Shown here one piece after another: positions 1 to 9,410 of a stretch of DNA of 64,000 bases. Source of the stretch: Chitinophaga sancti (GTDB lineage: Bacteria; Bacteroidota; Bacteroidia; Chitinophagales; Chitinophagaceae). The position numbers and the translations under genes were made by a program. Location: the NCBI RefSeq assembly GCF_034087045.1, contig NZ_CP139247.1:2506001-2570000 (forward strand), in the 5' to 3' direction. How positions within the stretch are numbered: position 1 is the stretch's first letter; the number at the start of each line of letters is the position of its first letter. The notes below the pieces were generated by a model, which saw only the letters and a list, made by a program, of their open reading frames with translations, searched no databases and was not told the DNA's origin.

Positions 1-585
1 GTAAATGCAGCTGGTCAGGTAGGACAAGGAGTCGCACTTCATGTGGAAGGAGACAGGTGTATATTCCGGAATTGTAAACTGCTGGGCAACCAGGATACAC
101 TGTATGCCGGAAAAGAAAATAGCCGGCAGTTTTATGATAGTTGTTATATAGAAGGCACCACTGATTTCATATTTGGTGCGGCCACGGTGGTATTTAAGGA
201 TTGCACCATTTTCAGTATCAGGAATTCCTATGTCACAGCTGCCTCTACGACCGCAAACCAGCCATATGGTTTTGTATTCATGCATTGCAACCTGATCGCT
301 GCAGATACGGCTACGAAAGTGTATCTGGGGCGGCCATGGCGACCTTATGCCGCTACATTGTTTATGGAGTGCACATTGGGTAAACATATCCTGCCTGTTG
401 GCTGGCATAATTGGGATAAGTCAGAGAATGAACAGACTGCCAGATACAGGGAGTATAATAATAATGGCCCGGGTGCCGGCACCCGCCAACGTGTGAGCTG
501 GTCTAAGCAATTGAGTAAGCAGGAGGCGAAAGCGATTACAATCACTAAAATTCTGAATGCGTGGGATCCAACCGTACAGCCTTAA
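1..585 (+). CDS. Pectinesterase (carbohydrate esterase family 8), 5' end outside window
   Basis: The reading frame is open from base 1, so the gene starts upstream of the window; about 194 C-terminal residues are visible. It carries CE8 pectin methylesterase signatures: GNQDTLY, DFIFGAATVVF with the catalytic Asp of the DFIFG motif, and LGRPWRPYA with the conserved Arg-Pro-Trp. These enzymes remove methyl esters from homogalacturonan, usually in the periplasm or at the cell surface. The stop overlaps the next gene by 25 bases, which suggests co-transcription. The signal peptide cannot be seen. The family call is firm; substrate details are inferred. Confidence 0.93.
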   Translation, partial: VNAAGQVGQGVALHVEGDRCIFRNCKLLGNQDTLYAGKENSRQFYDSCYIEGTTDFIFGAATVVFKDCTIFSIRNSYVTAASTTANQPYGFVFMHCNLIAADTATKVYLGRPWRPYAATLFMECTLGKHILPVGWHNWDKSENEQTARYREYNNNGPGAGTRQRVSWSKQLSKQEAKAITITKILNAWDPTVQP

Positions 586-2054
586 TTATAATTTTTTTAT
601 TAGGAGTGCAAGCCGTGTGTGCGCAAAGCCCCTTGCAGCGTTATGTAAACCAGTTCAATGCTGCAGACAGTGAAACCGTGCAGAACTATGTGAATAATGC
701 ACAGGCTTATGAATGGTTGAATAAAAACATTCCTTTGCTGGAATGTCCGGATAGCATTATTGAAAAGACCTATTACTACCGATGGTGGACATTTAGAAAA
801 CACCTGAAAGAGACGCCGGATGGGTTCATATTTACGGAGTTTATCTTACCGGTAAAACATGCAGGCAGGTACAATGCGCTGAGTTGTGCCCTGGGGCATC
901 ACATCAATGAAGGCCGATGGCTGAGAGATACCCAGTACATCAACCAGGATATCCGCTATTGGTTTATAGCAGATGCACAGCAAAAGGCGCCTAAGTTTCA
1001 CCAGTTTAGCAGCTGGGCGGAATGGGCGGTGTACGAAAGGATAAAGGTAGGCGGAGACCCAGTCCTGGCAATAGATCTGCTCCCATATATGGATGCGGAT
1101 TATCGTTTATGGGAAAAGGAAAAGCGCCTTACTGATGGACTGTTCTGGCAGTTTGATGTAAAAGATGGTATGGAAGAGTCTATCAGTGGTAGCAGGAAAG
1201 AGAAAAATATCCGCCCTACGATTAACAGCTACATGTATGGCAATGCGGTGGCGATGGCCGCCATGGCAAAGCTGGCACACAATGGTACGCTGTTTAAAAA
1301 ATACATAACTGATGCAGCAAAAATAAAATCATTGACACAAGATAGTATGTGGGATAGCAAAGCCGGTTTTTTTAAAGTCCGCTTAGCAAAAGGAGGCTTG
1401 TCAGATGCCCGTGAAGAAATCGGTTTTATCCCCTGGTATTTTAATTTGCCCGATGATCAGGCAGTTTATGCCCGTGCATGGCAGCAATTGATCGATACAG
1501 CTGGTTTTAATGCGCCCTGGGGCATTACAACAGCAGAGAGAAGACATCCTGCTTTTCGTAGTCATGGTACGGGTGGCTGTGAGTGGGATGGTGCACTGTG
1601 GCCGTTTGCCACTACTCAGACCTTGAAAGCTTTATCCAATCTGCTCCGTGATTATCATTATAAAGGCGGCATGACACCCGCTATTTACTATGAGATGCTC
1701 AGTACCTATGCCCGTTCTCATCAGAAAAACGGACAGCCTTACCTGGGAGAATACCAGGATGAGAAGAACGGATATTGGTTAAAGGGAGATAATCCCCGAA
1801 GTAGTTATTACAATCATTCCGGTTTCTGTGATCTTGTCATTAATGACCTGATAGGTATCAGGCCGTCATTAGATAATAAAGTAACCATCGATCCGATGGT
1901 GCCATGGCAATGGTTTCAGTTATCAAATATTCCTTATCATGGACACCTGATCACTATCAACTGGAATTACAAAAGCAAAGGATTCATCATATTTGTAGAT
2001 AATGTAGAAAAATACAGGGGCAAAAAGCTGAAATCCGTAATGCTGGCACTCTAA
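561..2054 (+). CDS. Exported MGH1-like (alpha/alpha)6-barrel glycoside hydrolase
   Basis: The 497-residue protein has an N-terminal signal peptide (hydrophobic TALIIIFLLGVQAVCAQ, cleavage near residue 22). The best start is a GTG at 561 inside the pectinesterase gene; no in-frame ATG fits the signal peptide. The body, with DGMEESISGS, RPTINSYMYG and a C-terminal YYNHSGFCDLVINDLIGIRP segment, resembles the MGH1-like glycoside hydrolase domain related to GH63 and trehalase-type (alpha/alpha)6 barrels. Its position after a pectinesterase suggests action on a pectin side chain or released oligosaccharide. The fold call is fairly secure; the substrate is unknown. Confidence 0.7.
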   Translation: MGSNRTALIIIFLLGVQAVCAQSPLQRYVNQFNAADSETVQNYVNNAQAYEWLNKNIPLLECPDSIIEKTYYYRWWTFRKHLKETPDGFIFTEFILPVKHAGRYNALSCALGHHINEGRWLRDTQYINQDIRYWFIADAQQKAPKFHQFSSWAEWAVYERIKVGGDPVLAIDLLPYMDADYRLWEKEKRLTDGLFWQFDVKDGMEESISGSRKEKNIRPTINSYMYGNAVAMAAMAKLAHNGTLFKKYITDAAKIKSLTQDSMWDSKAGFFKVRLAKGGLSDAREEIGFIPWYFNLPDDQAVYARAWQQLIDTAGFNAPWGITTAERRHPAFRSHGTGGCEWDGALWPFATTQTLKALSNLLRDYHYKGGMTPAIYYEMLSTYARSHQKNGQPYLGEYQDEKNGYWLKGDNPRSSYYNHSGFCDLVINDLIGIRPSLDNKVTIDPMVPWQWFQLSNIPYHGHLITINWNYKSKGFIIFVDNVEKYRGKKLKSVMLAL

Positions 2055-2076
2055 GCCGGCCGCAGGCCTACGCCCG

Positions 2077-2115
2077 GAACGGGGCACTTCTGCCGAAGGC
2101 GGAAGTGCCCCGTTC
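2077..2115 (+). terminator. Long hairpin after the glycosidase gene
   Basis: A 14-bp perfect stem (2077-2090 with 2102-2115) encloses an 11-base centre that adds a GCC-GAA-GGC mini-stem. It lies 22 bases after the stop codon. The downstream sequence is only moderately T-rich, so it may end transcription, protect the 3' end, or both. Confidence 0.65.
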
Positions 2116-2160
2116 TGCAATTACCTAATTTTTATCATGATAAGACCAATCGCATTTTTG

Positions 2161-2168
2161 TATCTTCG
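2161..2168 (+). promoter_or_regulatory. Putative -7 box upstream of the GH3 gene
   Basis: TATCTTCG differs by one base from the Bacteroidota -7 consensus TAnnTTTG and lies 32 bases before the ATG at 2201, following the hairpin that ends the upstream unit. I see no convincing -33 TTTG element. Confidence 0.5.
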
Positions 2169-2200
2169 CCACTCTGATACGAACAAAAAACACACATGTT

Positions 2201-4492
2201 ATGAACAGCCGTAAACGAATCCTTACCGGCTTGCTGGCGTTAAGCATAGCAGGCGGTACAACAACTGCACAGACTAAGACAAATCAGAATGGTAAACAGG
2301 CGTTTATTAATAACCTGATCAAAAAAATGACGCTGGAGGAGAAAATCGGGCAATTAAACCTACTCACCAGCGAAATGGACGTAACCGGCCCGTTTATGAA
2401 TGCGGGATATAAAAAAGACATCGAAGACGGCCGCTGTGGCTCCATCTTCAATGCGTACACTCCTCAGTACACCCGCCAGTTACAGGATATAGCAATGAAA
2501 ACCCGTCTTAAGATTCCTTTATTATTCGGATATGACGTAATTCATGGTCACAAGACCATCTTCCCTATTCCATTGGGAGAAGCCTGTACCTGGGATATGG
2601 CCCTCATGGAGAAGAGCGCCCGTATTGCTGCTGTAGAAGCCAGTGCAGACGGTCTGCAATGGACGTACTCTCCAATGGTGGATATTGCACGTGACCCCCG
2701 CTGGGGACGTGTAGCCGAAGGAGTAGGTGAAGACACCTGGTACGGCGTACAGGTAGCCAAAGCAAAAGTAAAAGGCTACCAGGGTACCGACCTCTCTCTG
2801 AACAACACTATTCTGGCCTGTGTAAAACACTTTGCCCTCTATGGTGCTGTGGAAGCCGGTCGAGACTACAACACTGTAGACATGAGCCGCCAGAAAATGT
2901 ACGAGTACTACCTGCCTCCTTATAAAGCTGCTGTCGATGCAGGTGTAGCGACTGTGATGACTTCCTTCAACGAAGTAGACGGTATACCCGCTACTGGCAA
3001 CAAATGGCTGATGACCGACCTGCTGCGCAGGCAATGGGGCTTCAAAGGCTTTGTGGTGACAGACTACACGGCTATTAATGAAATGATGGCACATGGTGTA
3101 GGTGATGAATATAAGGTAGGCGAACTGGCACTGAATGCCGGTGTAGATATGGATATGCAGGGTAGCGTATATACCAGGCAGCTGGCAAAGCTGGTGGCCG
3201 ATAAAAAGATCACCATGGCACAGGTTGATACCTGCGTATACCGTATACTCTCCGCTAAATATGACCTGGGCCTCTTCAAAAATCCCTATTTATATTGCGA
3301 CAACGAAAGACCTGCCAAAGAGATCCTGACGCCTGAAAATCGTGCTGTTGCCCGCGAAATCGGTGCCCGCTCTATCGTGCTCCTCAAAAACCAGCAAGAA
3401 CTGCTGCCACTGAAGAAAGGGGCGAAAATTGCCCTGATAGGCCCGCTGGCAGACAGCAAACGTGATATGATCGGTAACTGGTCCGCAGCTGGAGACTATA
3501 CAAAATCAATCACCCTGCTGGAAGGTATCAAACAGAAACTCGGAGGTGCAGGTAATGTCACTTACCTGCGTGGTGCACACTATACCAACGATACCACGCT
3601 GCTGAAAAGAGCATTGCAGAAAGCCGTGCTGACAGCCGAAGATACAGCCAATAGTGCAGGTATGCTGGCCGAAGCTGTTGCCCTGGCGCAGCAATCAGAC
3701 ATCGTGGTAATGGCATTGGGTGAATCATATGGTATGAGTGGTGAAGCTGCCAGCCGTTCTAACATCAGTATTCCTGAAAACCAGGAAAAACTGCTGAGAG
3801 CTGTATATGCTACCGGCAAACCAGTAGTGCTGGTACTGATGAATGGTCGTCCGCTGACCCTGGAATGGGAAGACGCCCACATCCCTGCTATCGTGGAAAC
3901 ATGGTTCCTGGGTACCGAAGCTGGTAACTCCATTGCCGACATATTGTTTGGCGATTACAACCCAGCCGGTAAGCTGACTATGACCTTCCCCCGCAGCGTA
4001 GGTCAGATCCCTATCTACTACAATCATAAGAATACCGGTCGTCCGGAGGATCCAGCGAATAAGTATTCCAGCAAATACCTGGATATCACCAATGAACCAC
4101 TGTATCCATTTGGTTATGGTCTGAGCTATACCAAATTTACCTACGGTCCTGTACAGCTGGATAAAAACCAGCTGAAGCAATCAGCAACCGGCAATGTAAA
4201 AGTAAGTGTAGCAGTGACTAACAGTGGTAATTATGATGGAGAAGAGGTAGTACAGCTGTACATTCGGGACAAAGTAGCAAGCGTAACCCGCCCGGTAAAG
4301 GAGCTGAAAAACTTCAAAAAGATCTTCCTGAAGAAAGGAGAGACCCGGACAGTGACCTTTGAACTGAGCGTAAATGACCTGAAATTCTATAATAAAGACC
4401 TGAAATATGTGTCTGAGCCAGGTGATTTCTCTGTCTTTGTGGGTGGAAACAGCCGCGATACACAGTCTGCAGACTTCGCATTAGTACCTTAA
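2201..4492 (+). CDS. bglX: Periplasmic beta-glucosidase, GH3 (BglX-like)
   Basis: The 763-residue protein has a signal peptide (cleavage after about residue 23, TTTAQT). It shows the full GH3 architecture: a TIM barrel with MTLEEKIGQL, DVIHGHKTIFPIPL and KHFALYG; the nucleophile Asp in VVTDYTA (about residue 288); an alpha/beta sandwich domain; and a C-terminal FnIII-like domain (about residues 650-760, PVKELKNFKK). Such enzymes release glucose or related sugars from the non-reducing ends of beta-glucosides. It has its own -7 box and a strong terminator, so it is probably monocistronic. The exact sugar specificity is not readable. Confidence 0.95.
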   Translation: MNSRKRILTGLLALSIAGGTTTAQTKTNQNGKQAFINNLIKKMTLEEKIGQLNLLTSEMDVTGPFMNAGYKKDIEDGRCGSIFNAYTPQYTRQLQDIAMKTRLKIPLLFGYDVIHGHKTIFPIPLGEACTWDMALMEKSARIAAVEASADGLQWTYSPMVDIARDPRWGRVAEGVGEDTWYGVQVAKAKVKGYQGTDLSLNNTILACVKHFALYGAVEAGRDYNTVDMSRQKMYEYYLPPYKAAVDAGVATVMTSFNEVDGIPATGNKWLMTDLLRRQWGFKGFVVTDYTAINEMMAHGVGDEYKVGELALNAGVDMDMQGSVYTRQLAKLVADKKITMAQVDTCVYRILSAKYDLGLFKNPYLYCDNERPAKEILTPENRAVAREIGARSIVLLKNQQELLPLKKGAKIALIGPLADSKRDMIGNWSAAGDYTKSITLLEGIKQKLGGAGNVTYLRGAHYTNDTTLLKRALQKAVLTAEDTANSAGMLAEAVALAQQSDIVVMALGESYGMSGEAASRSNISIPENQEKLLRAVYATGKPVVLVLMNGRPLTLEWEDAHIPAIVETWFLGTEAGNSIADILFGDYNPAGKLTMTFPRSVGQIPIYYNHKNTGRPEDPANKYSSKYLDITNEPLYPFGYGLSYTKFTYGPVQLDKNQLKQSATGNVKVSVAVTNSGNYDGEEVVQLYIRDKVASVTRPVKELKNFKKIFLKKGETRTVTFELSVNDLKFYNKDLKYVSEPGDFSVFVGGNSRDTQSADFALVP

Positions 4493-4513
4493 TACAATAT
4501 TGACAGGTATAAT

Positions 4514-4548
4514 AAAAAAGGGCTAGCCATACCGGCTAGCCCTTTTTT
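4514..4548 (+). terminator. Intrinsic terminator after the GH3 gene
   Basis: A perfect 9-bp stem, GGGCTAGCC (4520-4528) with its complement (4534-4542), has a 5-base loop, preceded by A6 and followed by T6. The flanking A and T tracts extend the stem. Confidence 0.92.
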
Positions 4549-4578
4549 ATTCGTGGCTTCTATAGCACGTCCTTAGGG

Positions 4579-4685
4579 CTTTCCCGGAGGTAACCCGCCT
4601 ATAAGCCGCCTATATCCCGCCCAAAAGCCGCCCATAACCCGCATCTATAAAGAGGCGGGTTATGTACGGGTTACCTCCGGGAAAG
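4579..4685. repeat. 19-bp inverted repeat around a CCCGCC-rich periodic core
   Basis: The arms at 4579-4597 and 4667-4685 are perfect 19-base complements. Between them AACCCGCCT, AAGCCGCCT, TATCCCGCC, AAAGCCGCC and ATAACCCGC follow one another at roughly 9-12 base spacing, with two more nested pairings (4592-4600 with 4653-4661; 4634-4642 with 4655-4663). The whole can fold into a large branched hairpin. It fills most of the 305-base gap between the GH3 terminator and the his promoter. Its function is unknown; no coding potential is seen. Confidence 0.85.
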
Positions 4686-4771
4686 GGTCGGGTTACCCAT
4701 ATGATTGTTCTATCTCTGAAATGATTCAATAACAGCCTTAAAATTTTAATTTTATTTTAAAAAATACTTCC

Positions 4772-4779
4772 TAACTTTG
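4772..4779 (+). promoter_or_regulatory. Putative -7 box of the his operon
   Basis: TAACTTTG matches TAnnTTTG exactly and lies 19 bases before the leader peptide ATG. The A/T-rich stretch upstream (4741-4770) contains no clear TTTG -33 element. Confidence 0.65.
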
Positions 4780-4798
4780 CCCCGTTATAAATTCAAAT

Positions 4799-4852
4799 AT
4801 GAACGCAAACGTACATACACATCATCACCATCATTTCTTACCACGCAGGTAG
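4799..4852 (+). CDS. Histidine operon leader peptide
   Basis: A 17-codon ORF reading MNANVHTHHHHHFLPRR, with six His codons within seven positions (4814-4834), ends with TAG at 4850. It lies between an exact -7 box and a strong intrinsic terminator just ahead of hisG. This is the classic layout of ribosome-mediated attenuation: scarce His-tRNA stalls the ribosome on the His run. The peptide itself probably has no other function. Confidence 0.92.
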   Translation: MNANVHTHHHHHFLPRR

Positions 4853-4931
4853 GCTGGGATGACTATATGTACTATCAAGATATTAGAACATCATCAGGGG
4901 CTTACCAAACGGTAAGCCCCTTTTTTGTTTT
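4848..4931 (+). promoter_or_regulatory. His attenuator (antiterminator and terminator)
   Basis: The terminator is a perfect 10-bp stem (4897-4906 with 4911-4920), an AAAC loop and TTTTTTGTTTT. A competing helix can form between 4848-4855 (GGTAGGCT, overlapping the leader stop codon) and 4899-4906 (8 pairs, two of them G-U). A ribosome stalled on the His codons would leave 4848 onwards free and allow antitermination; one that reaches the stop would cover it and allow termination. Pairing was worked out by eye. Confidence 0.85.
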
Positions 4932-4951
4932 CACGGAACATTAACAAGAAC

Positions 4952-5806
4952 ATGAAACTGAGAATTGCCATTCAGAAATCAGGACGTTTACACGACGATT
5001 CCATCAAGCTGTTGAAAGAATGCGGTATCGACATCAACAATGGTGTTAATAAGCTGAAAACAGAAGCCAGTAACTTCCCGCTGGAAGTATTCTTCCTGCG
5101 CGATGATGATATTCCGCAATACGTGGAAGATGGCGTAGCAGATCTGGGTATCGTGGGTGAAAATGTGGTACTGGAAAAGAATCGCCCTGTAAGAACAGTT
5201 GAGAAACTGGGATTTGGCAAATGCCGCCTCTCCCTCGCTGTTTCCAAATCAGTGGAATACAATGGCGTAAAAGACATGGACAAGCTGCGCATTGCGACCA
5301 GCTATCCGGTGATCCTCGAAAAGTTCCTGCAGGAACATGGCCTGACTGCAGATATTCATGAAATCAGTGGTTCCGTGGAAATCGCTCCCGGCATTGGCCT
5401 GGCAGACGCTATCTGTGACCTGGTAAGCAGTGGTTCCACCCTGTTTATGAACGGTCTGAAAGAAGTAGAAGTGATCCTGAAATCTGAGGCAGTACTGATC
5501 TCTAACGGTAGTCTCACCCCGGAGCAGCAAGCTATTCTCCGCAAGCTGCAATTCCGTATCCAGGCAGTAAAGAAAGCGAAGAACACCAAGTACATTTTGC
5601 TGAATGCACCCAATGATAAACTGAAAGAAATCATCGCCCTGTTGCCAGGTATGAAGAGTCCCACCGTATTGCCACTGGCAGAAGAGGGTTGGAGTTCCGT
5701 ACACTCAGTGCTGAATGAAAATGAATTCTGGGATATCATTGAAAGCCTGAAAGAAGCAGGTGCACAGGGTATACTGGTAGTTCCAATTGAAAAGATGATC
5801 ATTTAA
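4952..5806 (+). CDS. hisG: ATP phosphoribosyltransferase
   Basis: It catalyses the first step of histidine synthesis, condensing ATP with PRPP. The protein has 284 residues from the ATG at 4952 (MKLRIAIQKSGRL); an upstream in-frame TTG at 4925 lies in the terminator U-tract and is unlikely to be used. The N-terminal substrate domain contains VEDGVADLGIVGENV and the PRPP-binding segment near SSGSTLFMNGL. The length and the C-terminal ACT-like regulatory domain (about residues 210-284) mark the long HisG form that is feedback-inhibited by histidine without HisZ. It is the first gene after the His attenuator; hisD follows after 12 bases. Confidence 0.97.
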   Translation: MKLRIAIQKSGRLHDDSIKLLKECGIDINNGVNKLKTEASNFPLEVFFLRDDDIPQYVEDGVADLGIVGENVVLEKNRPVRTVEKLGFGKCRLSLAVSKSVEYNGVKDMDKLRIATSYPVILEKFLQEHGLTADIHEISGSVEIAPGIGLADAICDLVSSGSTLFMNGLKEVEVILKSEAVLISNGSLTPEQQAILRKLQFRIQAVKKAKNTKYILLNAPNDKLKEIIALLPGMKSPTVLPLAEEGWSSVHSVLNENEFWDIIESLKEAGAQGILVVPIEKMII

Positions 5807-5818
5807 TATCGCTGTCAT

Positions 5819-7093
5819 ATGTTGGTATTCGAATATCCAGAACGTTCACAATGGCCGGAGCTGCTGCGCCGCCCGGTATTTGACAACACTGCACTGGAAA
5901 CCAGTGTAGGCAACATCCTCGCAGATGTACGCCAGAATGGAGATGCAGCCGTTCGCAAGTATGCGCAGCAATTTGATAAGGTACAGCTGGATGCACTCGC
6001 AGTCACACCTGCGGAGTTTGCACAGGCTGCAGCTACCCTCGATCCCGCATTGAAAAAGGCCATCTTACAGGCTAAACAAAATATAGAAGTCTTCCACAAA
6101 GCACAGCAGGAGTCCGGCAAGGTGATCGAAACCATGCCTGGAGTACAATGCTGGCGCAAACCGGTAGCGATAGAGAAAGTAGGGTTATATATTCCGGGTG
6201 GTTCTGCACCGCTGTTCTCTACCATCCTTATGCTCGGTATTCCGGCGGTGATAGCAGGATGTAAGGAAATTATTCTCTGCACCCCTTCCAATGCAAAAGG
6301 TGAAGTACACCCTGCAGTGCTTTATACAGCGGAGCAGATTGGATTGGATCGTGTGTATAAAATAGGCGGTGTGCAAGCAATAGCTGCCATGGCGTATGGT
6401 ACAGAAAGCATTTCCCGTGTACACAAGATCTTTGGTCCGGGCAATCAGTATGTAACCTGTGCAAAACAGCTCATCAACAAAGATGGTGTAGCCATCGATA
6501 TGCCGGCTGGACCTTCGGAAGTAGCGGTACTGGCAGATGAAACCTGTGTACCTGCTTTTGTAGCGGCTGATCTGCTGTCACAGGCAGAACACGGCCCTGA
6601 TAGCCAGGTATTGCTGGTGACCACCACTGCTGATATTATCAAACCCGTTCAGGAACAGGTAGCTGCACAGCTGGCGCAATTACCACGCAAAGACATCGCT
6701 GCAAAGGCATTGGAAAACAGCCGTATCATACTGGTACGCGACAATGAAGAAGCGATGGCACTGCTGAATGAATATGCACCAGAGCACCTGATCGTGGCCT
6801 GCAAAGATGATATCTCCATTGCAGATGCGGTGGTGAATGCAGGTTCTGTATTCCTGGGTAACTATTCTCCTGAGAGCGCCGGCGACTATGCTTCGGGTAC
6901 CAACCATACATTACCTACGAATGGTTATGCCACTGCTTACAGTGGTGTATCGCTGGATAGCTTCGTCAAGAAGATCACCTACCAGCGCCTGACCAAAGAA
7001 GGGTTACAAAATATAGGTAGTACCATCGAAATCATGGCTGCAGCAGAAGGGTTGGATGCACACAAGAATGCGGTGACCCTCCGTCTGAAATAA
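5819..7093 (+). CDS. hisD: Histidinol dehydrogenase
   Basis: The 424-residue enzyme oxidises L-histidinol to L-histidine through the aldehyde, using two NAD+ and a zinc ion. Family hallmarks are present: KVGLYIPGGSAPLFST, FGPGNQYV, DMPAGPSEV, the catalytic AEHGPDSQ segment and the C-terminal NYSPESAGDYASGTNH. The length is normal. It sits between hisG (12-base gap) and hisC (14-base gap) with no terminator, so it belongs to the hisGDCB unit. Confidence 0.98.
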   Translation: MLVFEYPERSQWPELLRRPVFDNTALETSVGNILADVRQNGDAAVRKYAQQFDKVQLDALAVTPAEFAQAAATLDPALKKAILQAKQNIEVFHKAQQESGKVIETMPGVQCWRKPVAIEKVGLYIPGGSAPLFSTILMLGIPAVIAGCKEIILCTPSNAKGEVHPAVLYTAEQIGLDRVYKIGGVQAIAAMAYGTESISRVHKIFGPGNQYVTCAKQLINKDGVAIDMPAGPSEVAVLADETCVPAFVAADLLSQAEHGPDSQVLLVTTTADIIKPVQEQVAAQLAQLPRKDIAAKALENSRIILVRDNEEAMALLNEYAPEHLIVACKDDISIADAVVNAGSVFLGNYSPESAGDYASGTNHTLPTNGYATAYSGVSLDSFVKKITYQRLTKEGLQNIGSTIEIMAAAEGLDAHKNAVTLRLK

Positions 7094-7107
7094 TTTAATC
7101 TTAACGT

Positions 7108-8157
7108 ATGTTCGATTTAAATAGCTTATTACGCGACAACATAAAACGCCTTGTTCCTTATTCTACAGCGAGAGATGAGTTCAAAGGCGAAGCATCCATT
7201 TTCCTGGATGCAAATGAAAATAGTTATGGTTCACCATTGCCGGTGAATTATAACCGTTATCCTGATCCGATGCAGTGGAAGGTAAAATACAAACTGGCAG
7301 AGATCAAGGGGGTACCACCACAGAATATTTTCCTGGGAAATGGAAGTGATGAAGTGATCGATGTATTGTATCGTTCCTTCTGCCGTCCGGGGATTGATAA
7401 TGTTGTACTGTTTCCGCCTACCTATGGTATGTATGAAGTGAGTGCGAATATCAATGATGTGATTGTACGTAAAGTATCCCTCACACCTGATACTTTCCAG
7501 ATAGATATGCCGGCATTGCAGGAAGCAGTGGATGAGTATACAAAGCTGATCTTTATCTGTTCTCCAAACAACCCTACAGGTAATTCCATTGACCGTTCAG
7601 ACATCGAAATGATCCTGAATAATTTTGATGGTATTGTAGTGGTAGATGAGGCGTATATCAACTATGCACGTCAGAAAACTTTTATCTCTGAGCTGACTGA
7701 ATATCCAAACCTTGTAGTGATGCAGACACTCTCCAAAGCATGGGGACTGGCGGCACTGCGCGTAGGGATGGCATTTGCAGGAGAAGATATTATCAATGTG
7801 CTGAACAAGGTGAAAGCACCTTACAACATTAACCAGTCTGCACAGGATCTCGTATTAACCGCATTGAACAATATCGGGCAGGTGAATGATTGGATCAAAG
7901 ATGCAGTTGTAGAAAGAGATAAACTCGCAGCTGCGCTGGAAGGATTGCCACAGGTAGAACATATCTATCCAAGTGATGCGAACTTCCTGCTGGCGAAGAC
8001 CACCGATGCAAAAGGTATTTACAATAACCTGGTAGAGCAGGGCATCATTGTACGTGATCGTTCTAAGGTAGAATTGTGTGGCGGCTGTCTGCGTATTACA
8101 GTAGGTACGCCGGAAGAGAATGTGACATTGGTAAATGCTATAAATAATTTCAAATAA
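7108..8157 (+). CDS. hisC: Histidinol-phosphate aminotransferase
   Basis: This 349-residue PLP-dependent class I/II aminotransferase converts imidazole acetol phosphate to histidinol phosphate with glutamate as amino donor. It shows the start [33 protein letters not shown] and the PLP lysine in [14 protein letters not shown] (about residue 210). Its stop TAA shares one base with the ATG of hisB (TAATG), which suggests translational coupling. Confidence 0.97.
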   Translation: MFDLNSLLRDNIKRLVPYSTARDEFKGEASIFLDANENSYGSPLPVNYNRYPDPMQWKVKYKLAEIKGVPPQNIFLGNGSDEVIDVLYRSFCRPGIDNVVLFPPTYGMYEVSANINDVIVRKVSLTPDTFQIDMPALQEAVDEYTKLIFICSPNNPTGNSIDRSDIEMILNNFDGIVVVDEAYINYARQKTFISELTEYPNLVVMQTLSKAWGLAALRVGMAFAGEDIINVLNKVKAPYNINQSAQDLVLTALNNIGQVNDWIKDAVVERDKLAAALEGLPQVEHIYPSDANFLLAKTTDAKGIYNNLVEQGIIVRDRSKVELCGGCLRITVGTPEENVTLVNAINNFK

Positions 8158-9293
8158 TGAAAAGAGTTCTCTTCATAGATCGCGATGGTACTTTGATCAA
8201 AGAGGTGCCACCTACTTACCAGATTGATTCACTTGATAAAATCGAATTCTATCCCAGGGTATTTACCTGGCTTACGCGTATAGCAGCGGAGCTGGATTTT
8301 GAACTGGTGATGGTGACGAACCAGGATGGGTTAGGCACGGAAAGCTTTCCTGAAGATACCTTCTGGCCGGCGCAGCAATTTATTGTTCGTGCGTTTGAGA
8401 ATGAAGGGGTATTTTTTAAGGAGTTTCATATAGATCGCAGTTTCCCTCATGAGAACGCCCCTACGCGTAAACCGGGTACAGGCATGCTGACGAAATATTT
8501 CACAGCTGATTATGATCTGGCAAATTCATTTGTGATCGGAGATCGTATTACGGATGTACAGTTGGCCAAGAACCTGGGAGCGAAAGCGATCTGGATGAAT
8601 GAAGGTACTGGTCTTGGTGGTGCTGAAGTGAGTGCAGATGCGAAGGCGCTGGAATCAGTCATTGCTTTGGAGTCTACAGATTGGGAGAAGATCTATGAGT
8701 TCCTGAAATTAGGATTGCGTAAAGTATCTCATACACGTACGACTAAAGAAACTGATATTCATATTGAATTGAACCTGGATGGTACTGGTAAAGCAGATAT
8801 CGAAACTGGTTTGGGTTTCTTTGATCATATGCTGGATCAGATAGCGCGTCATGGTAGTATTGATCTTACTATCAAAGCGAAGGGCGATTTGCATATAGAT
8901 GAGCATCATACGATCGAGGATGTGGGTATTGCACTGGGTGAAGCGGTAGCGCAGGGTTTAGGTGATAAAAGAGGGATAGAGCGTTATGGTTATTGCTTAC
9001 CGATGGATGATTGTCTGGCGCAGGCGGCGATTGATTTTGGAGGGAGGAACTGGATTGTCTGGGATGCTAAGTTTAATAGGGAGAAGATAGGAGAGATGCC
9101 TACGGAGATGTTCTTCCATTTCTTTAAGTCTTTTTCAGATGCGTCAAAGAGTAACCTGAATATCAAGGCGGAAGGGGAGAATGAGCATCATAAGATAGAG
9201 GCGATCTTCAAGGTGTTTGCAAAGGCGATTAAGATGGCGGTAAAGAGGAATCCATCTAATATGCAATTGCCAAGTACGAAGGGGCTTCTTTAA
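8157..9293 (+). CDS. hisB: Bifunctional histidinol-phosphatase / imidazoleglycerol-phosphate dehydratase
   Basis: The 378-residue fusion has an N-terminal HAD phosphatase (residues 1 to about 165, nucleophile motif DRDGT at residues 8-12, histidinol phosphatase) and a C-terminal dehydratase (about 185-378) with the metal-binding motifs FFDHML and [10 protein letters not shown], and a second EHHKIEA. It performs steps 6 and 8 of the pathway. The coding region ends directly against a tandem repeat, so this is the end of the first his unit. Confidence 0.97.
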   Translation: MKRVLFIDRDGTLIKEVPPTYQIDSLDKIEFYPRVFTWLTRIAAELDFELVMVTNQDGLGTESFPEDTFWPAQQFIVRAFENEGVFFKEFHIDRSFPHENAPTRKPGTGMLTKYFTADYDLANSFVIGDRITDVQLAKNLGAKAIWMNEGTGLGGAEVSADAKALESVIALESTDWEKIYEFLKLGLRKVSHTRTTKETDIHIELNLDGTGKADIETGLGFFDHMLDQIARHGSIDLTIKAKGDLHIDEHHTIEDVGIALGEAVAQGLGDKRGIERYGYCLPMDDCLAQAAIDFGGRNWIVWDAKFNREKIGEMPTEMFFHFFKSFSDASKSNLNIKAEGENEHHKIEAIFKVFAKAIKMAVKRNPSNMQLPSTKGLL

Positions 9294-9294
9294 T

Positions 9295-9410
9295 AATAGT
9301 CGCGATTGATGATCCGGTTATCGCCATCGAAGCCGTATATAATAGTCGCGGTTGATGATCCGGCTATCGCCATCGAAGCCGTATATAATTGTCGCGGTTT
9401 ATGATCCGGC
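9295..9410. repeat. 46-bp tandem repeat, two full copies and one partial
   Basis: Copies begin at 9295, 9341 and 9387 with the motif (T)AATAGTCGCGGTTGATGATC; the first two are nearly identical over 46 bases (two substitutions). The third diverges after about 24 bases and becomes the left arm of the hairpin at 9394. The array starts two bases after the hisB stop. No ORF or known RNA motif is seen. Confidence 0.88.

Noticed and set aside
1..585. Pectinesterase as a pseudogene truncated at its 5' end
   Set aside because: The frame is open at base 1, so truncation is due to the window edge.
2522..3094. 190-residue open frame on the - strand
   Set aside because: Antisense to the GH3 gene over its catalytic barrel; no motif or start context.
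4799..4852. Poly-His coding stretch as a possible His-tag or vector contamination
   Set aside because: The His codons are mixed (CAT/CAC), lie in native promoter context and are followed by an attenuator and hisG; this is a leader peptide.
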